Shown: one piece after another, positions 1-7,163 of the stretch
Layout: every line of letters begins with the position of its first letter
Numbering within the stretch: position 1 is the first letter of the stretch
NCBI GenBank assembly: GCA_023253905.1
Contig: JALREG010000409.1
Coordinates: forward strand, 1 to 20,445
Direction: 5' to 3'
DNA: 20,445 bases
Source of the DNA: Burkholderiaceae bacterium
Lineage (GTDB): Bacteria > Pseudomonadota > Gammaproteobacteria > Burkholderiales > Burkholderiaceae
Translations under genes and position numbers: made by a program
Notes under the pieces: generated by a model
What the model was told of the DNA's origin: nothing
The model's database searches: none
The model's input: only the letters and a program-made list of their open reading frames with translations

Positions 1-70
1 ATAACCCAATGAAGCGGGTCTTATCGGGAATCCAACCCACAGCCGACTCATTCCATTTAGGGAATTATCT
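1..70. other. AT-richer segment at the window edge abutting a truncated gene
   Basis: 32 of the first 70 bases are G or C, clearly lower than the GC-rich coding DNA around it. On the minus strand the NodT-like reading frame runs into this segment and stops at 57-59 after a few residues that do not look like the family. The segment may be the end of a mobile element or a deletion scar. I do not recognise a terminal repeat, and the other side of the junction lies outside the window, so its nature is open. Confidence 0.4.
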
Positions 71-536
71 CGGCGCCGTCAGCGCGAGCCTGTGCGGCCT
101 GCGCGGCGAATCGATTGCGACCGAACAGGTCGGCCTCCCAACTTGCTGCGAGGGACGCCCCGGCGGTCCGCGATAGTGGCAAAGGGTATTGGGTATTACC
201 CCGGTTTGCGTTTGCGGAAGCGTCGACCGTCGGGCCGAGCGCAGCCTGGCCCGCGGACAGTTCGGCTCTCGCCCGCTCGAGCTGTGTCTGCGCTGCGGAG
301 AGCGAAGGGCTGGCCGCCTGCGCGAGCGCGATCAGTTCGGGCAGCGTGTCATCGCCCACCTGGGCCCACCAGGCTGAGAGCTCGGAGACCGAGCCACCAT
401 GCGCGACCGGCGCCTGCCACGCGGCGGGTGGGGCAGGACGCGCCGGTACGGGGGGCGCCTCAACAGGGCTTAAGCCCGCGCATCCGGTCAGCGTCACGGC
501 GACGCCTGCTAGCAGTAAGGTCCTGCGGCAACGCAT
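57..536 (-). pseudogene. Truncated NodT/OprM-type RND efflux outer-membrane lipoprotein (N-terminal part only)
   Basis: The product would be a 159-aa N-terminal fragment of a NodT-family outer-membrane factor, the exit duct of RND tripartite efflux pumps. It opens with a lipoprotein signal (Arg-rich start, hydrophobic core, lipobox LTGC with Cys19). Then come the family hallmarks: a Trp-Trp pair followed by D-D-x-L at the start of the mature protein, the repeat-like stretch in which A-L-I-A-x-A precedes the first long helix, and the W-E-x-D-L-F-G-R-N motif of the first beta-barrel strand. Full-length relatives are about 450-500 aa, so roughly two thirds is missing. The frame ends at 57-59 just after entering AT-richer DNA. 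The start at 536 was chosen because the signal peptide begins there; an upstream in-frame ATG at 680 would add 48 residues before it. No RND pump or adaptor gene lies beside it, so it is probably non-functional. Confidence 0.7.
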
Positions 537-683
537 GGAAAACAACGACCGAGTGAAGGAGGGTATGGAGACAGGGGACAAGCCCACCGACCTCTGCGGG
601 GGGCTGGCGCAGGCGAGACTGTAGTCGAACCCAGCGAGCGGCGCTGGGATTCCCTCACCCGGCGGGCGCTGGTTATTCAATCG

Positions 684-704
684 CGATCAGATTATTTATG
701 ATCG
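684..704. promoter_or_regulatory. Inverted repeat in the divergent intergenic region (possible operator)
   Basis: CGATCA (684-689) and TGATCG (699-704) form a perfect 6-base inverted repeat around a 9-base AT-rich spacer. It lies between the truncated lipoprotein gene and the Bug receptor gene, about 30 bases before the receptor start. The placement suits a repressor or activator site for the receptor-carboxylase cassette. The regulator is unknown and a 6-base repeat can arise by chance. Confidence 0.3.
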
Positions 705-734
705 AGGCCTACCCACGAACTGGAGTGATCACCC

Positions 735-1700
735 ATGGCCTGGTTCCGTCTTCTTGCCTGCGCGCTGTTTTCAGCCACCGCCGTAGCCGCTCAGGCGCAG
801 ACCTTTCCCACCAAACCGATTCGGCTGGTCTGTCCTTTCCCGCCCGGCGGCGCCGTGGATATCGCCTCGCGGGCGATCGCAGCTGAACTCAGCAAGACCA
901 TTGGCCAGCCGGTAAGCGTGGAGAATAAACCCGGTGCAGGCGGCAATATCGGTGGCGTAGAGGTGGCCCGTTCTGCCCCCGATGGCTACACCCTGCTCAT
1001 GACAACCAGCGGTATCAACGGCATCAATCCGGTGCTTTATCGCAAGATGCCTTTTGATCCCAATAAAGACCTCACTTCGGTGGCGGCCCTGGTGTCGCTC
1101 TCCAATGTGCTGGTTACACATCCATCGGTGAAGGCTGCGAGCGTCGCTGAACTTCTCGCTCTCCTCAAGTCCAACCCTGGAAAGGTGACCTTCGCCTCCA
1201 GCGGTTCCGGAACCAGTATTCATATGTCGGGTGAAATGTTCATGCACCTGACGGGCACTCGGATGATCCACGTACCTTACAAGGGTAGTGCGCCGGCGAT
1301 CACCGATCTGCTTGGCGGGCAGGTGCAGGTGATGTTTGACAACATCCCGTCGGCGCTGCCGCATATCCGCTCCGGCAAACTGCGCGCGCTGGCCACGACC
1401 GGGGCCAAGCGTGACCCTGCCTTGCCCGACCTGCCCACCATTGCGGAGGCGGGCGTGAACGCCTACGAGGCTGGCGTATGGTTCGGTCTGGCAGCGCCTG
1501 CGGGAACACCGCCTGACGTGATCGCCAAAATCAGCGCTGAGGCCATCAAGGGCACGCGCTCGCCCGAGTTCGTCAAGCGCATGACTGAATTGGGCTACGT
1601 CATCATGGGGCAGGGCCCCGAGCAGATGACGGCCATGCTCAAGGCGGAAATCGAGCGCTGGACACCTGTGATCAAAGCCTCCGGCGCCGTGGTCGAATAA
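735..1700 (+). CDS. Bug-family tripartite tricarboxylate transporter substrate-binding protein (TctC-like)
   Basis: This 321-aa periplasmic protein belongs to the Bug/TctC family, which binds small carboxylates or related compounds and is greatly expanded in Bordetella and relatives. A Sec signal peptide (residues 1-21, likely cut after A-Q-A) precedes the typical mature start F-P-T-K-P-I-R-L-V and the P-F-P-P-G-G ligand-loop motif near residues 34-39. Further family motifs are E-N-K-P-G-A-G-G-N-I-G near 63-73, V-P-Y-K-G-S-A-P-A near 180-188, and the A-P-A-G-T-P-P-D-V segment near 254-262. Length is normal for the family. GGAG at 722-725 sits 9 bases before the ATG. The membrane partners TctA and TctB are absent, as is common for orphan Bug receptors. 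The next gene begins 42 bases downstream in the same direction, so receptor and carboxylase are probably co-transcribed. The ligand cannot be read from the sequence. Confidence 0.93.
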   Translation: MAWFRLLACALFSATAVAAQAQTFPTKPIRLVCPFPPGGAVDIASRAIAAELSKTIGQPVSVENKPGAGGNIGGVEVARSAPDGYTLLMTTSGINGINPVLYRKMPFDPNKDLTSVAALVSLSNVLVTHPSVKAASVAELLALLKSNPGKVTFASSGSGTSIHMSGEMFMHLTGTRMIHVPYKGSAPAITDLLGGQVQVMFDNIPSALPHIRSGKLRALATTGAKRDPALPDLPTIAEAGVNAYEAGVWFGLAAPAGTPPDVIAKISAEAIKGTRSPEFVKRMTELGYVIMGQGPEQMTAMLKAEIERWTPVIKASGAVVE

Positions 1701-1742
1701 ACCTCGCCGACGCGGATCGAGCGCGGGACAGTCAGGCGGGGC

Positions 1743-3404
1743 ATGACGCTTCTCACCTCCACACTGGCTGTGTCGTCCGCGCAGTTTGCGGCGGATGCCC
1801 GCGCAACACTGGCGCTTCTCGAGCGGGTCCGTTCGATCGAGAAGCGAACACATGATCGCTCGGCCGCCTCCAGAGAACGGTTCACGCAGCGGGGGCAGCT
1901 CCTTCCGCGCGAACGGGTGGGGCTGCTTCTCGATCCGGGCGCCGCGTTCTTGGAGCTCTGCACCCTTGCAGGCTATTGCCGTGACAAACCCGACCCCGAG
2001 CGATCGGTGGCTGGTGCGGGGCTGATCGCCGGGATCGGAACGGTGTCCGGTGTCCGCTGCATGGTGGTGGCGTCGGACGCGGGCATCGACGCTGGGGCGC
2101 TTCAGCCGGTTGGGCTGGACAAGCTCTTGCGGCTTCAGTCCATTGCCCTCGAAAACCGGCTGCCTTATGTGCAGCTCCTTGAAAGCGCTGGCGCAAATCT
2201 GCTCGACTACCGTGTAGAAGATTTTGTCCGCGGCGGGGAATTGTTTCGTAACCTGGCCCGACTTTCTGCGGCAGGACTGCCAGTGATTACGGTCACGCAT
2301 GGGTCATCGACTGCGGGCGGGGCGTATCAGACCGGCCTGTCTGACGTCATCATTCTGGTTCGCGATCGCAGCCGCGTGTTTCTGGCAGGACCGCCACTGT
2401 TGCGGGCGGCTACCGGCGAGATTGCCACCGAAGAAGACCTTGGCGGTGCGCTCATGCACACCACCGTGTCGGGGCTTGGCGACCATCTTGCCGAAGATGA
2501 TCGCGATGCGATCCGAATTGCGCGCGAGGTGGTCGCTACCCTCCCGGATACCTTCCGCCCGCCAGATCGCGATGGTGCGGCGCGCAGCCCGGTAGCGATG
2601 CCCGCCGTATCGGCTGCGCTGCCGGTGGACCCTCCCCGCTACAGCGCCGAGGATTTGCTTGGCATCATTCCGGCGGATGGCCGCCGGCCAGTGGACATGC
2701 GGGAGGTGATCGCGCGGATCGTGGACGGCTCGGAATTCCTGCCGTTCAGTGAACGCTACGGCGCAGCGACCGTTTGCGGCCATGCGAGGCTGAACGGGAC
2801 GGCGATCGGAATCATCACCAACAACGGCCCGATCGATGAAGCGGGCGCGTCCAAGGCTGCTCATTTCATTCAGGTCTGCTGCCAGAGCGGCACCCCCCTC
2901 ATCTACCTTGTGAACACCACTGGTTTCATGGTGGGCCGTCAGGTGGAGCAGGCGGGCATCGTCAAGCACGGGTCGCGAATGGTGCAGGCGGTTGCCAATG
3001 CAACCGTGCCACAGATCACGATTACCTGTGGCGCCTCGTTTGGCGCCGGCAACTACGGGATGTGCGGGCGGGGCTTCGCGCCACGATTTCATTTCAGCTG
3101 GCCCTGCGCGCGCACTGCGGTGATGGGCGCCGAACAGGCAGCGGGCACCATGCGAATCGTGACCGAAGCCGCCATGCGCCGGAAGGGTCAGGTCGACACT
3201 GAGCGACTCGATGCGATGAGCCAGGCCATCATGGAACGCTTTGAATCGCAAACCAGTGTCTTTGCCACCAGCGCCTTGTTGCTCGATGATGGGGTGATCG
3301 ATCCCCGGGATACGCGCGATGTGCTCGCGTTCGTGCTTGCCATCGTGGCCGAGGCCGAAGGGCGATCACTCAGGCCGATTCAATTTTCGGTGGCGCGGTC
3401 GTGA
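1743..3404 (+). CDS. Acyl-CoA carboxylase beta subunit (carboxyltransferase, methylcrotonyl-/geranyl-CoA carboxylase type)
   Basis: This 553-aa carboxyltransferase moves CO2 from carboxybiotin to an acyl-CoA. Both crotonase-like halves are present. The N-terminal half has S-A-G-A-N-L-L (148-154), the oxyanion-type loop STAGGAY (189-195), F-L-A-G-P-P-L-L (213-220) and E-D-L-G-G-A (231-236). The C-terminal half has N-T-T-G-F-M-V-G (391-398), GASFGAGNYGMCGRGF (430-445) and V-M-G-A-E-Q-A-A-G (460-468), ending in the usual D-D-G-V-I-D-P-R-D-T-R (515-525). The GAGNYGMCGR type is shared by methylcrotonyl-CoA and geranyl-CoA carboxylases and differs from propionyl-CoA enzymes. I cannot decide between those substrates, so no gene symbol is given. 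An AGG lies a few bases before the ATG. The stop overlaps the alpha-subunit start by 4 bases, which implies translational coupling. Confidence 0.88.
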   Translation: MTLLTSTLAVSSAQFAADARATLALLERVRSIEKRTHDRSAASRERFTQRGQLLPRERVGLLLDPGAAFLELCTLAGYCRDKPDPERSVAGAGLIAGIGTVSGVRCMVVASDAGIDAGALQPVGLDKLLRLQSIALENRLPYVQLLESAGANLLDYRVEDFVRGGELFRNLARLSAAGLPVITVTHGSSTAGGAYQTGLSDVIILVRDRSRVFLAGPPLLRAATGEIATEEDLGGALMHTTVSGLGDHLAEDDRDAIRIAREVVATLPDTFRPPDRDGAARSPVAMPAVSAALPVDPPRYSAEDLLGIIPADGRRPVDMREVIARIVDGSEFLPFSERYGAATVCGHARLNGTAIGIITNNGPIDEAGASKAAHFIQVCCQSGTPLIYLVNTTGFMVGRQVEQAGIVKHGSRMVQAVANATVPQITITCGASFGAGNYGMCGRGFAPRFHFSWPCARTAVMGAEQAAGTMRIVTEAAMRRKGQVDTERLDAMSQAIMERFESQTSVFATSALLLDDGVIDPRDTRDVLAFVLAIVAEAEGRSLRPIQFSVARS

Positions 3405-5389
3405 GCCCGCAGCCTGCTTCAGCACCTGACAGACGATTCACCCGGGTATTGGTGGCCAACCGCGGTGAGATCGCGCTTCGCATCATCCGCGCCGCCAGGG
3501 AGCTGGGGTTGTACACGGTAGCGGTCTACACGGCCGACGACGCTGCCGCTCCGCATGTGGGACAAGCCGACCACGCGATCCAGATCGATTCGGAGCAGGG
3601 CTATCTGGACGCCCATGCCCTGGTCGCGGCGGCGCTTCGCGCGGGGGCGCAGGCGATTCACCCGGGCTATGGGTTCCTGTCCGAAAATGCCGAGTTCGCC
3701 CAGCGCTGCATCGATGCGGGCCTTTGCTTCGTCGGTCCTTCGCCAGCCGCTATCCGCCTGATGGGTGACAAAGCCGCAGCCCGGCGTGCCATGGCCTCGC
3801 TCGGGCTACCCGTGATCCCGGGCTACGACGGTGACGACCAATCCGATCTCACCCTGAGGCAGGAAGCGGCCCGAATCGGGGTGCCACTCATGATCAAGGC
3901 ATGCGCGGGGGGAGGGGGTCGAGGCATGCGCCGAGTCGAGCGATTGACCGACTTTGAGGTGGCGCTGTCCGTGGCTCGTACCGAGGCGCTTGCGGCCTTC
4001 GGCAGCGCGGCAGTGGTGCTTGAGCAGGCGGTCGATCAGGCACGGCATGTCGAGATTCAGATTCTTGCCGACTCCTACGGCAATGTGGTCAGCCTTGGCG
4101 AGCGCGACTGTTCGGTGCAGCGCCGGCATCAGAAGCTGATCGAAGAGTCGCCATGCCCCGCAATGGACGAGGCCCGCCGCCGCGAAGCCGGCATGGCTGC
4201 TTCGGAGGCCATCCGTCTGCTGGGCTATGAAGGAGCGGGAACCCTCGAATATCTGCTCGCACCCGATGGACGACTCCTGTTCATGGAAATGAACACACGC
4301 CTTCAGGTGGAGCATCCCGTGACAGAAGCTGTCCATGGGGTCGACCTGGTGCAGTGGCAGTTTCGTATCGCCGCAGGCGTTCGGCTCGCATCAGATCCGG
4401 ATCTCGGCGCGTTGCCACCCAGGGGACATGCCATTGAAGTTCGGTTGTGTGCAGAGGACCCCGCTCGCGCGTTCCTCCCGCAGTCAGGCGAACTGTTGCG
4501 CTGGCGGCCTCCGTCGGGTGTTCGCGTGGAGCATGCCCTCCACGATGGCGCGCAGATTTCGCCTCGATATGATTCGATGATCGCGAAGCTGGTGGCCCAC
4601 GGGCCTGATCGCGAATCCGCGCGTCGCAAAATGTTGATCGCGCTCGCTCAGCTGCAAGCGTTCGGCGTGGTCACCAATCGCGACTTTCTCATTCGCTGCC
4701 TGGAGCATCCAGTGTTTGTGGCGGGCGATGCGGACACAAGCTTTGTTGAGGCTCACGCCGCCGAGCTCTTGTCGGTTCACGATGCTGCCAGCGCGTCGCT
4801 CCTCGCGGCGGCTGCGTGTCTGCTTCGGCTTGCGCCCGGGGACCTGTCCGGGGCAAGACTCTTGCCTCAGCTGCCCGTTCCGTTACTGCTGGAGGCGGAT
4901 GGTCGCCGGACGGCGTATCGGGTCGAGCGACATTCAGCCGGGCGCTTCAGAGTGATTTTGGGGGCGATGCCGCTCGATTGCATGATTCTCCGCGCGGACC
5001 CTCACGATACCCACATTCAGGTGGGCGATCAGTTTGTGCGCCTTCGCTGGTGGCGCGGGCGAGGCGAGCTCTGGCTTGCAAGCGACCAGCTCACGCTTTG
5101 CGTACGCAACCGCAGCCTGGAACCCGCCGTGATTGCCTCGGCGGCCGCCGATCCGCGCACCTCGAGCGGCGAGGTCCGATCACCGATGAATGCGCGGATC
5201 TCCCGGGTGCTGCATGCAGCCGGTGATTCTGTTGCAGAGGGCGCAGTCCTGGTCACGCTCGAGGCCATGAAGATCGAGCACCAAGTGCTCGCCCCCCTCA
5301 CAGGCCGGCTCCGCCGGGTTGACGTGACCGCCGGCGGACAGGTTCAGCAGGGCGCCTTACTAGTCGTGATTGAGGCGAGCACACCCTGA
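3401..5389 (+). CDS. Acyl-CoA carboxylase alpha subunit (biotin carboxylase plus biotin carrier)
   Basis: This 662-aa subunit carboxylates its own biotin with ATP and bicarbonate and delivers it to the beta subunit. The biotin carboxylase region (about 12-455) begins V-A-N-R-G-E-I-A-L-R, has the glycine-rich ATP-grasp loop KACAGGGGRGM (166-176), ERDCSVQRRHQK (234-245) and the catalytic EMNTRLQVEHPVTE (296-309). A poorly conserved linker follows, then a biotinyl domain with EAMKIEH, where Lys624 would carry biotin; the second M of the usual E-A-M-K-M is Ile, a known variant. Length matches methylcrotonyl-type alpha subunits. The start is GTG at 3401, overlapping the beta stop (GTGA). No acyl-CoA dehydrogenase, enoyl-CoA hydratase or lyase lies nearby, so the rest of the pathway is elsewhere. 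Confidence 0.92.
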   Translation: MSPQPASAPDRRFTRVLVANRGEIALRIIRAARELGLYTVAVYTADDAAAPHVGQADHAIQIDSEQGYLDAHALVAAALRAGAQAIHPGYGFLSENAEFAQRCIDAGLCFVGPSPAAIRLMGDKAAARRAMASLGLPVIPGYDGDDQSDLTLRQEAARIGVPLMIKACAGGGGRGMRRVERLTDFEVALSVARTEALAAFGSAAVVLEQAVDQARHVEIQILADSYGNVVSLGERDCSVQRRHQKLIEESPCPAMDEARRREAGMAASEAIRLLGYEGAGTLEYLLAPDGRLLFMEMNTRLQVEHPVTEAVHGVDLVQWQFRIAAGVRLASDPDLGALPPRGHAIEVRLCAEDPARAFLPQSGELLRWRPPSGVRVEHALHDGAQISPRYDSMIAKLVAHGPDRESARRKMLIALAQLQAFGVVTNRDFLIRCLEHPVFVAGDADTSFVEAHAAELLSVHDAASASLLAAAACLLRLAPGDLSGARLLPQLPVPLLLEADGRRTAYRVERHSAGRFRVILGAMPLDCMILRADPHDTHIQVGDQFVRLRWWRGRGELWLASDQLTLCVRNRSLEPAVIASAAADPRTSSGEVRSPMNARISRVLHAAGDSVAEGAVLVTLEAMKIEHQVLAPLTGRLRRVDVTAGGQVQQGALLVVIEASTP

Positions 5390-5400
5390 TCGCAGGCAGG

Positions 5401-5438
5401 TGCTGGCAGAGCCCCCATGGCCGGGCGGCCCGCCAGCA
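5401..5438. terminator. Weak stem-loop between convergent genes (uncertain terminator)
   Basis: TGCTGGC (5401-5407) and GCCAGCA (5432-5438) can pair perfectly over 7 bases, and the loop holds an inner GGCC-GGGC-GGCC hairpin. It sits in the 81-base gap where the carboxylase alpha gene and metY converge, a fitting place for a two-way terminator. There is no T-run on either strand, so it does not meet the rule for an intrinsic terminator. Confidence 0.25.
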
Positions 5439-5470
5439 GCTTGATCATTCCGTCGCGGGTTTCCTTCGCC

Positions 5471-6754
5471 TCAGCTGGCAGCCAGCGCCTGCTCCAGATC
5501 GGCGAGCAGATCATCGATATGCTCAATGCCTACCGACAAACGAACCAGGTCTTCGCTCACGCCGGCCTTGCCCATTTCCTCTGCGCTCAGTTGTCGATGC
5601 GTGGTTGATGCCGGGTGTGTGGCGAGCGACTTCGCATCACCGATGTTAACCAGCCGCGTGAACAGTTTCAGCGAATCGAGGAAGCGTGCACCCGCCGCGC
5701 GCGGGTCGGTGTCTTTGCTGCGCAGCCCGAACGAAATGATGCCCGAGGCTTTTCCGCCCATGTATTTCTGAACCAGTCCGTGCTCGGGGTGATCGGACAG
5801 GCCCGCATAGTTGACCCAGGCCACCCGCGGATGTTTCTTGAGGTGCGCTGCAATGGCGGACGCATTGGCACAGATTCGATCCATACGGAGGGCGAGCGTT
5901 TCAATGCCCTGGAGAATGAGGAAGGCGTTCATCGGCGAAATGGCCGCACCCATGTTGCGAAGCGGCACCACCCGCGCGCGCCCGATGTAGGCGGCCGGCC
6001 CCAGTGCTTCGGTGTACACCACGCCGTGGTAGGAGACATCAGGTTCGTTCAAGCGGGGGAACCGCTGCTTGTGCTCGGCCCACGGGAATTTGCCCGAATC
6101 AATAATCGCGCCGCCCACGCTGTTACCGTGTCCGCCCAGATACTTGGTAAGCGAGTGCACGACGATATCGGCGCCATGCTCGAACGGGCGGCACAGATAG
6201 GGGCTGGGAACTGTGTTGTCGACGATCAGCGGCACGCCGTGCCGATGCGCGATGGCTGCCAGTTTCTCGAAGTCGGTGACGTTTCCAAGAGGATTGCCCA
6301 CCGACTCGCAGAACACCGCCTTGGTCCGGGAGTCGATCAACGCTTCAAAGGTTTCCGGTTTCCTCGGATCGGCGAAGCGCGTCTGAATGCCCATCTGCGG
6401 CAGCGTGTGAGCCAACAGGTTGTAGGTGCCGCCATAGAGCGTGCTCGCTGACACGATGTTGTCACCCGCTTCGGCGATGGTCTGAATGGCGTAGGTAATG
6501 GCCGCCATGCCCGAGGCAACTGCGAGGGCGGCGATCCCGCCTTCCAGGGCCGCGACGCGTTTCTCGAGCACGTCCTGGGTGGGATTCATGATCCGTGTGT
6601 AAATGTTGCCAGCAACCTTCAGATCGAACAGATCGGCGCCGTGCTGCGCATTGTCAAATGAGTAGGCAACGGTCTGATAGATGGGTACCGCAACCGCCTT
6701 GGTGGTGGTCTCGGGCGTATAGCCCGCGTGTACGGCCAGGGTTTCAATACGCAT
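5471..6754 (-). CDS. metY: O-acetylhomoserine sulfhydrylase (PLP-dependent)
   Basis: This 427-aa enzyme of the Cys/Met-metabolism PLP family makes homocysteine from O-acetylhomoserine and sulfide in methionine synthesis. Seen in the protein: the family opening E-T-L-A-V-H-A-G (4-11), Y-T-R-I-M-N-P-T (52-59), the phosphate-binding S-G-M-A-A (81-85), E-S-V-G-N-P (150-155) and V-D-N-T (178-181). The PLP lysine is Lys204 in H-S-L-T-K-Y-L-G-G-H-G. The size of about 425-430 aa and the K-Y-L-G-G-H-G-N-S motif favour the MetY group over cystathionine gamma-synthase, which is nearer 385 aa. The start at 6754 was chosen over an in-frame ATG at 6832 because AAGGAG lies 7 bases before it and homology begins there. 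It is transcribed alone, divergent from the VanZ-like gene. Confidence 0.92.
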   Translation of the reverse strand: MRIETLAVHAGYTPETTTKAVAVPIYQTVAYSFDNAQHGADLFDLKVAGNIYTRIMNPTQDVLEKRVAALEGGIAALAVASGMAAITYAIQTIAEAGDNIVSASTLYGGTYNLLAHTLPQMGIQTRFADPRKPETFEALIDSRTKAVFCESVGNPLGNVTDFEKLAAIAHRHGVPLIVDNTVPSPYLCRPFEHGADIVVHSLTKYLGGHGNSVGGAIIDSGKFPWAEHKQRFPRLNEPDVSYHGVVYTEALGPAAYIGRARVVPLRNMGAAISPMNAFLILQGIETLALRMDRICANASAIAAHLKKHPRVAWVNYAGLSDHPEHGLVQKYMGGKASGIISFGLRSKDTDPRAAGARFLDSLKLFTRLVNIGDAKSLATHPASTTHRQLSAEEMGKAGVSEDLVRLSVGIEHIDDLLADLEQALAAS

Positions 6755-6787
6755 GGTCAGTCTCCTTGTGGTGCGAGGTTGCACTTT

Positions 6788-6810
6788 TGGCAGAACGAAA
6801 TACTGTGCCA
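6788..6810. promoter_or_regulatory. Inverted repeat between metY and the VanZ-like gene (possible operator)
   Basis: TGGCA (6788-6792) and TGCCA (6806-6810) form a perfect inverted repeat with a 13-base spacer, in the 66-base gap shared by two divergent starts. The spacing is in the range used by LysR-type regulators, which control many sulfur and methionine genes. It does not match the MetR consensus that I know (TGAA-N5-TTCA), so the link to metY control is only a possibility. Confidence 0.25.
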
Positions 6811-6820
6811 GAATTTTCAG

Positions 6821-7144
6821 ATGCTTAGACAAGCCTTCTGGTGCTGCTGTCTCATTGTGCTGGTCCTGTCGCTTCCCCCTACGGGTGGCGGTGACATGGA
6901 CCTATCCGGCTTTTGGGGGAAAGTGCAGATTTCTCTGACCTTTGCCGGTCTCACCGTTTTTGGGCTGATCGCCTATCCAGGCAGCCCCAGGTGGTTGGTC
7001 ATGGGGCTGATCGCGATGGGGTTGCTGATTGAACTGATTCAATCGTTTGCCCCGTGGCAGTACTCCGAGCCCGATGATCTCCTGGCGGTGATGACCGGGA
7101 TAATGATCGTGAGGGTGATTTGGGTGGTGGCTTTTCGCCGATAG
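6821..7144 (+). CDS. Small VanZ-like membrane protein
   Basis: This is a 107-aa integral membrane protein with about four hydrophobic segments (roughly 4-18, 33-51, 58-73 and 86-103). Residues 65-95 follow the VanZ-family pattern: a helix with G-L-L-I-E-L-I-Q-S-F, a short loop with P-W-Q-Y-S, then D-D-L-L-A-V-M-T-G. The more N-terminal D-K-x-x-H pattern common in the family is not visible, and the protein is at the short end for it. The role of most small VanZ-like proteins is unknown; VanZ itself gives low-level teicoplanin resistance. The start at 6821 was chosen because the first membrane segment begins there; an in-frame ATG at 6728 would run through the metY start. It converges on the amidohydrolase gene with 19 bases between the stops. 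Confidence 0.65.
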   Translation: MLRQAFWCCCLIVLVLSLPPTGGGDMDLSGFWGKVQISLTFAGLTVFGLIAYPGSPRWLVMGLIAMGLLIELIQSFAPWQYSEPDDLLAVMTGIMIVRVIWVVAFRR

Positions 7145-7163
7145 CCAGGCGGGTCGCCGTCTG

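Noticed and set aside
21..28. CCCGATAA on the minus strand, resembling a FliA -10 box
   Set aside because: No TAAA-type -35 element lies at the right distance, and no flagellar gene follows.
771..2300. Long open frame of 509 codons on the minus strand
   Set aside because: It runs antisense through the Bug receptor and the carboxyltransferase, both strongly recognisable; its protein is His/Arg-rich with no family pattern, as expected of a shadow in GC-rich DNA.
2304..3251. Minus-strand open frame of 315 codons
   Set aside because: Antisense to the carboxyltransferase gene, with no recognisable motif or ribosome site.
5401..5438. Stem-loop as a firm intrinsic terminator
   Set aside because: No T-run on either strand, so it is listed only as a weak candidate.
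5615..6451. Plus-strand open frame of 278 codons
   Set aside because: Entirely antisense to metY, and its composition is that of a codon shadow.
6797..6810. Sigma-54-like promoter (TGGCAC on the minus strand) before metY
   Set aside because: The -12 element reads TTCG where TTGC is needed, and no sigma-54 activator gene or site is seen nearby.
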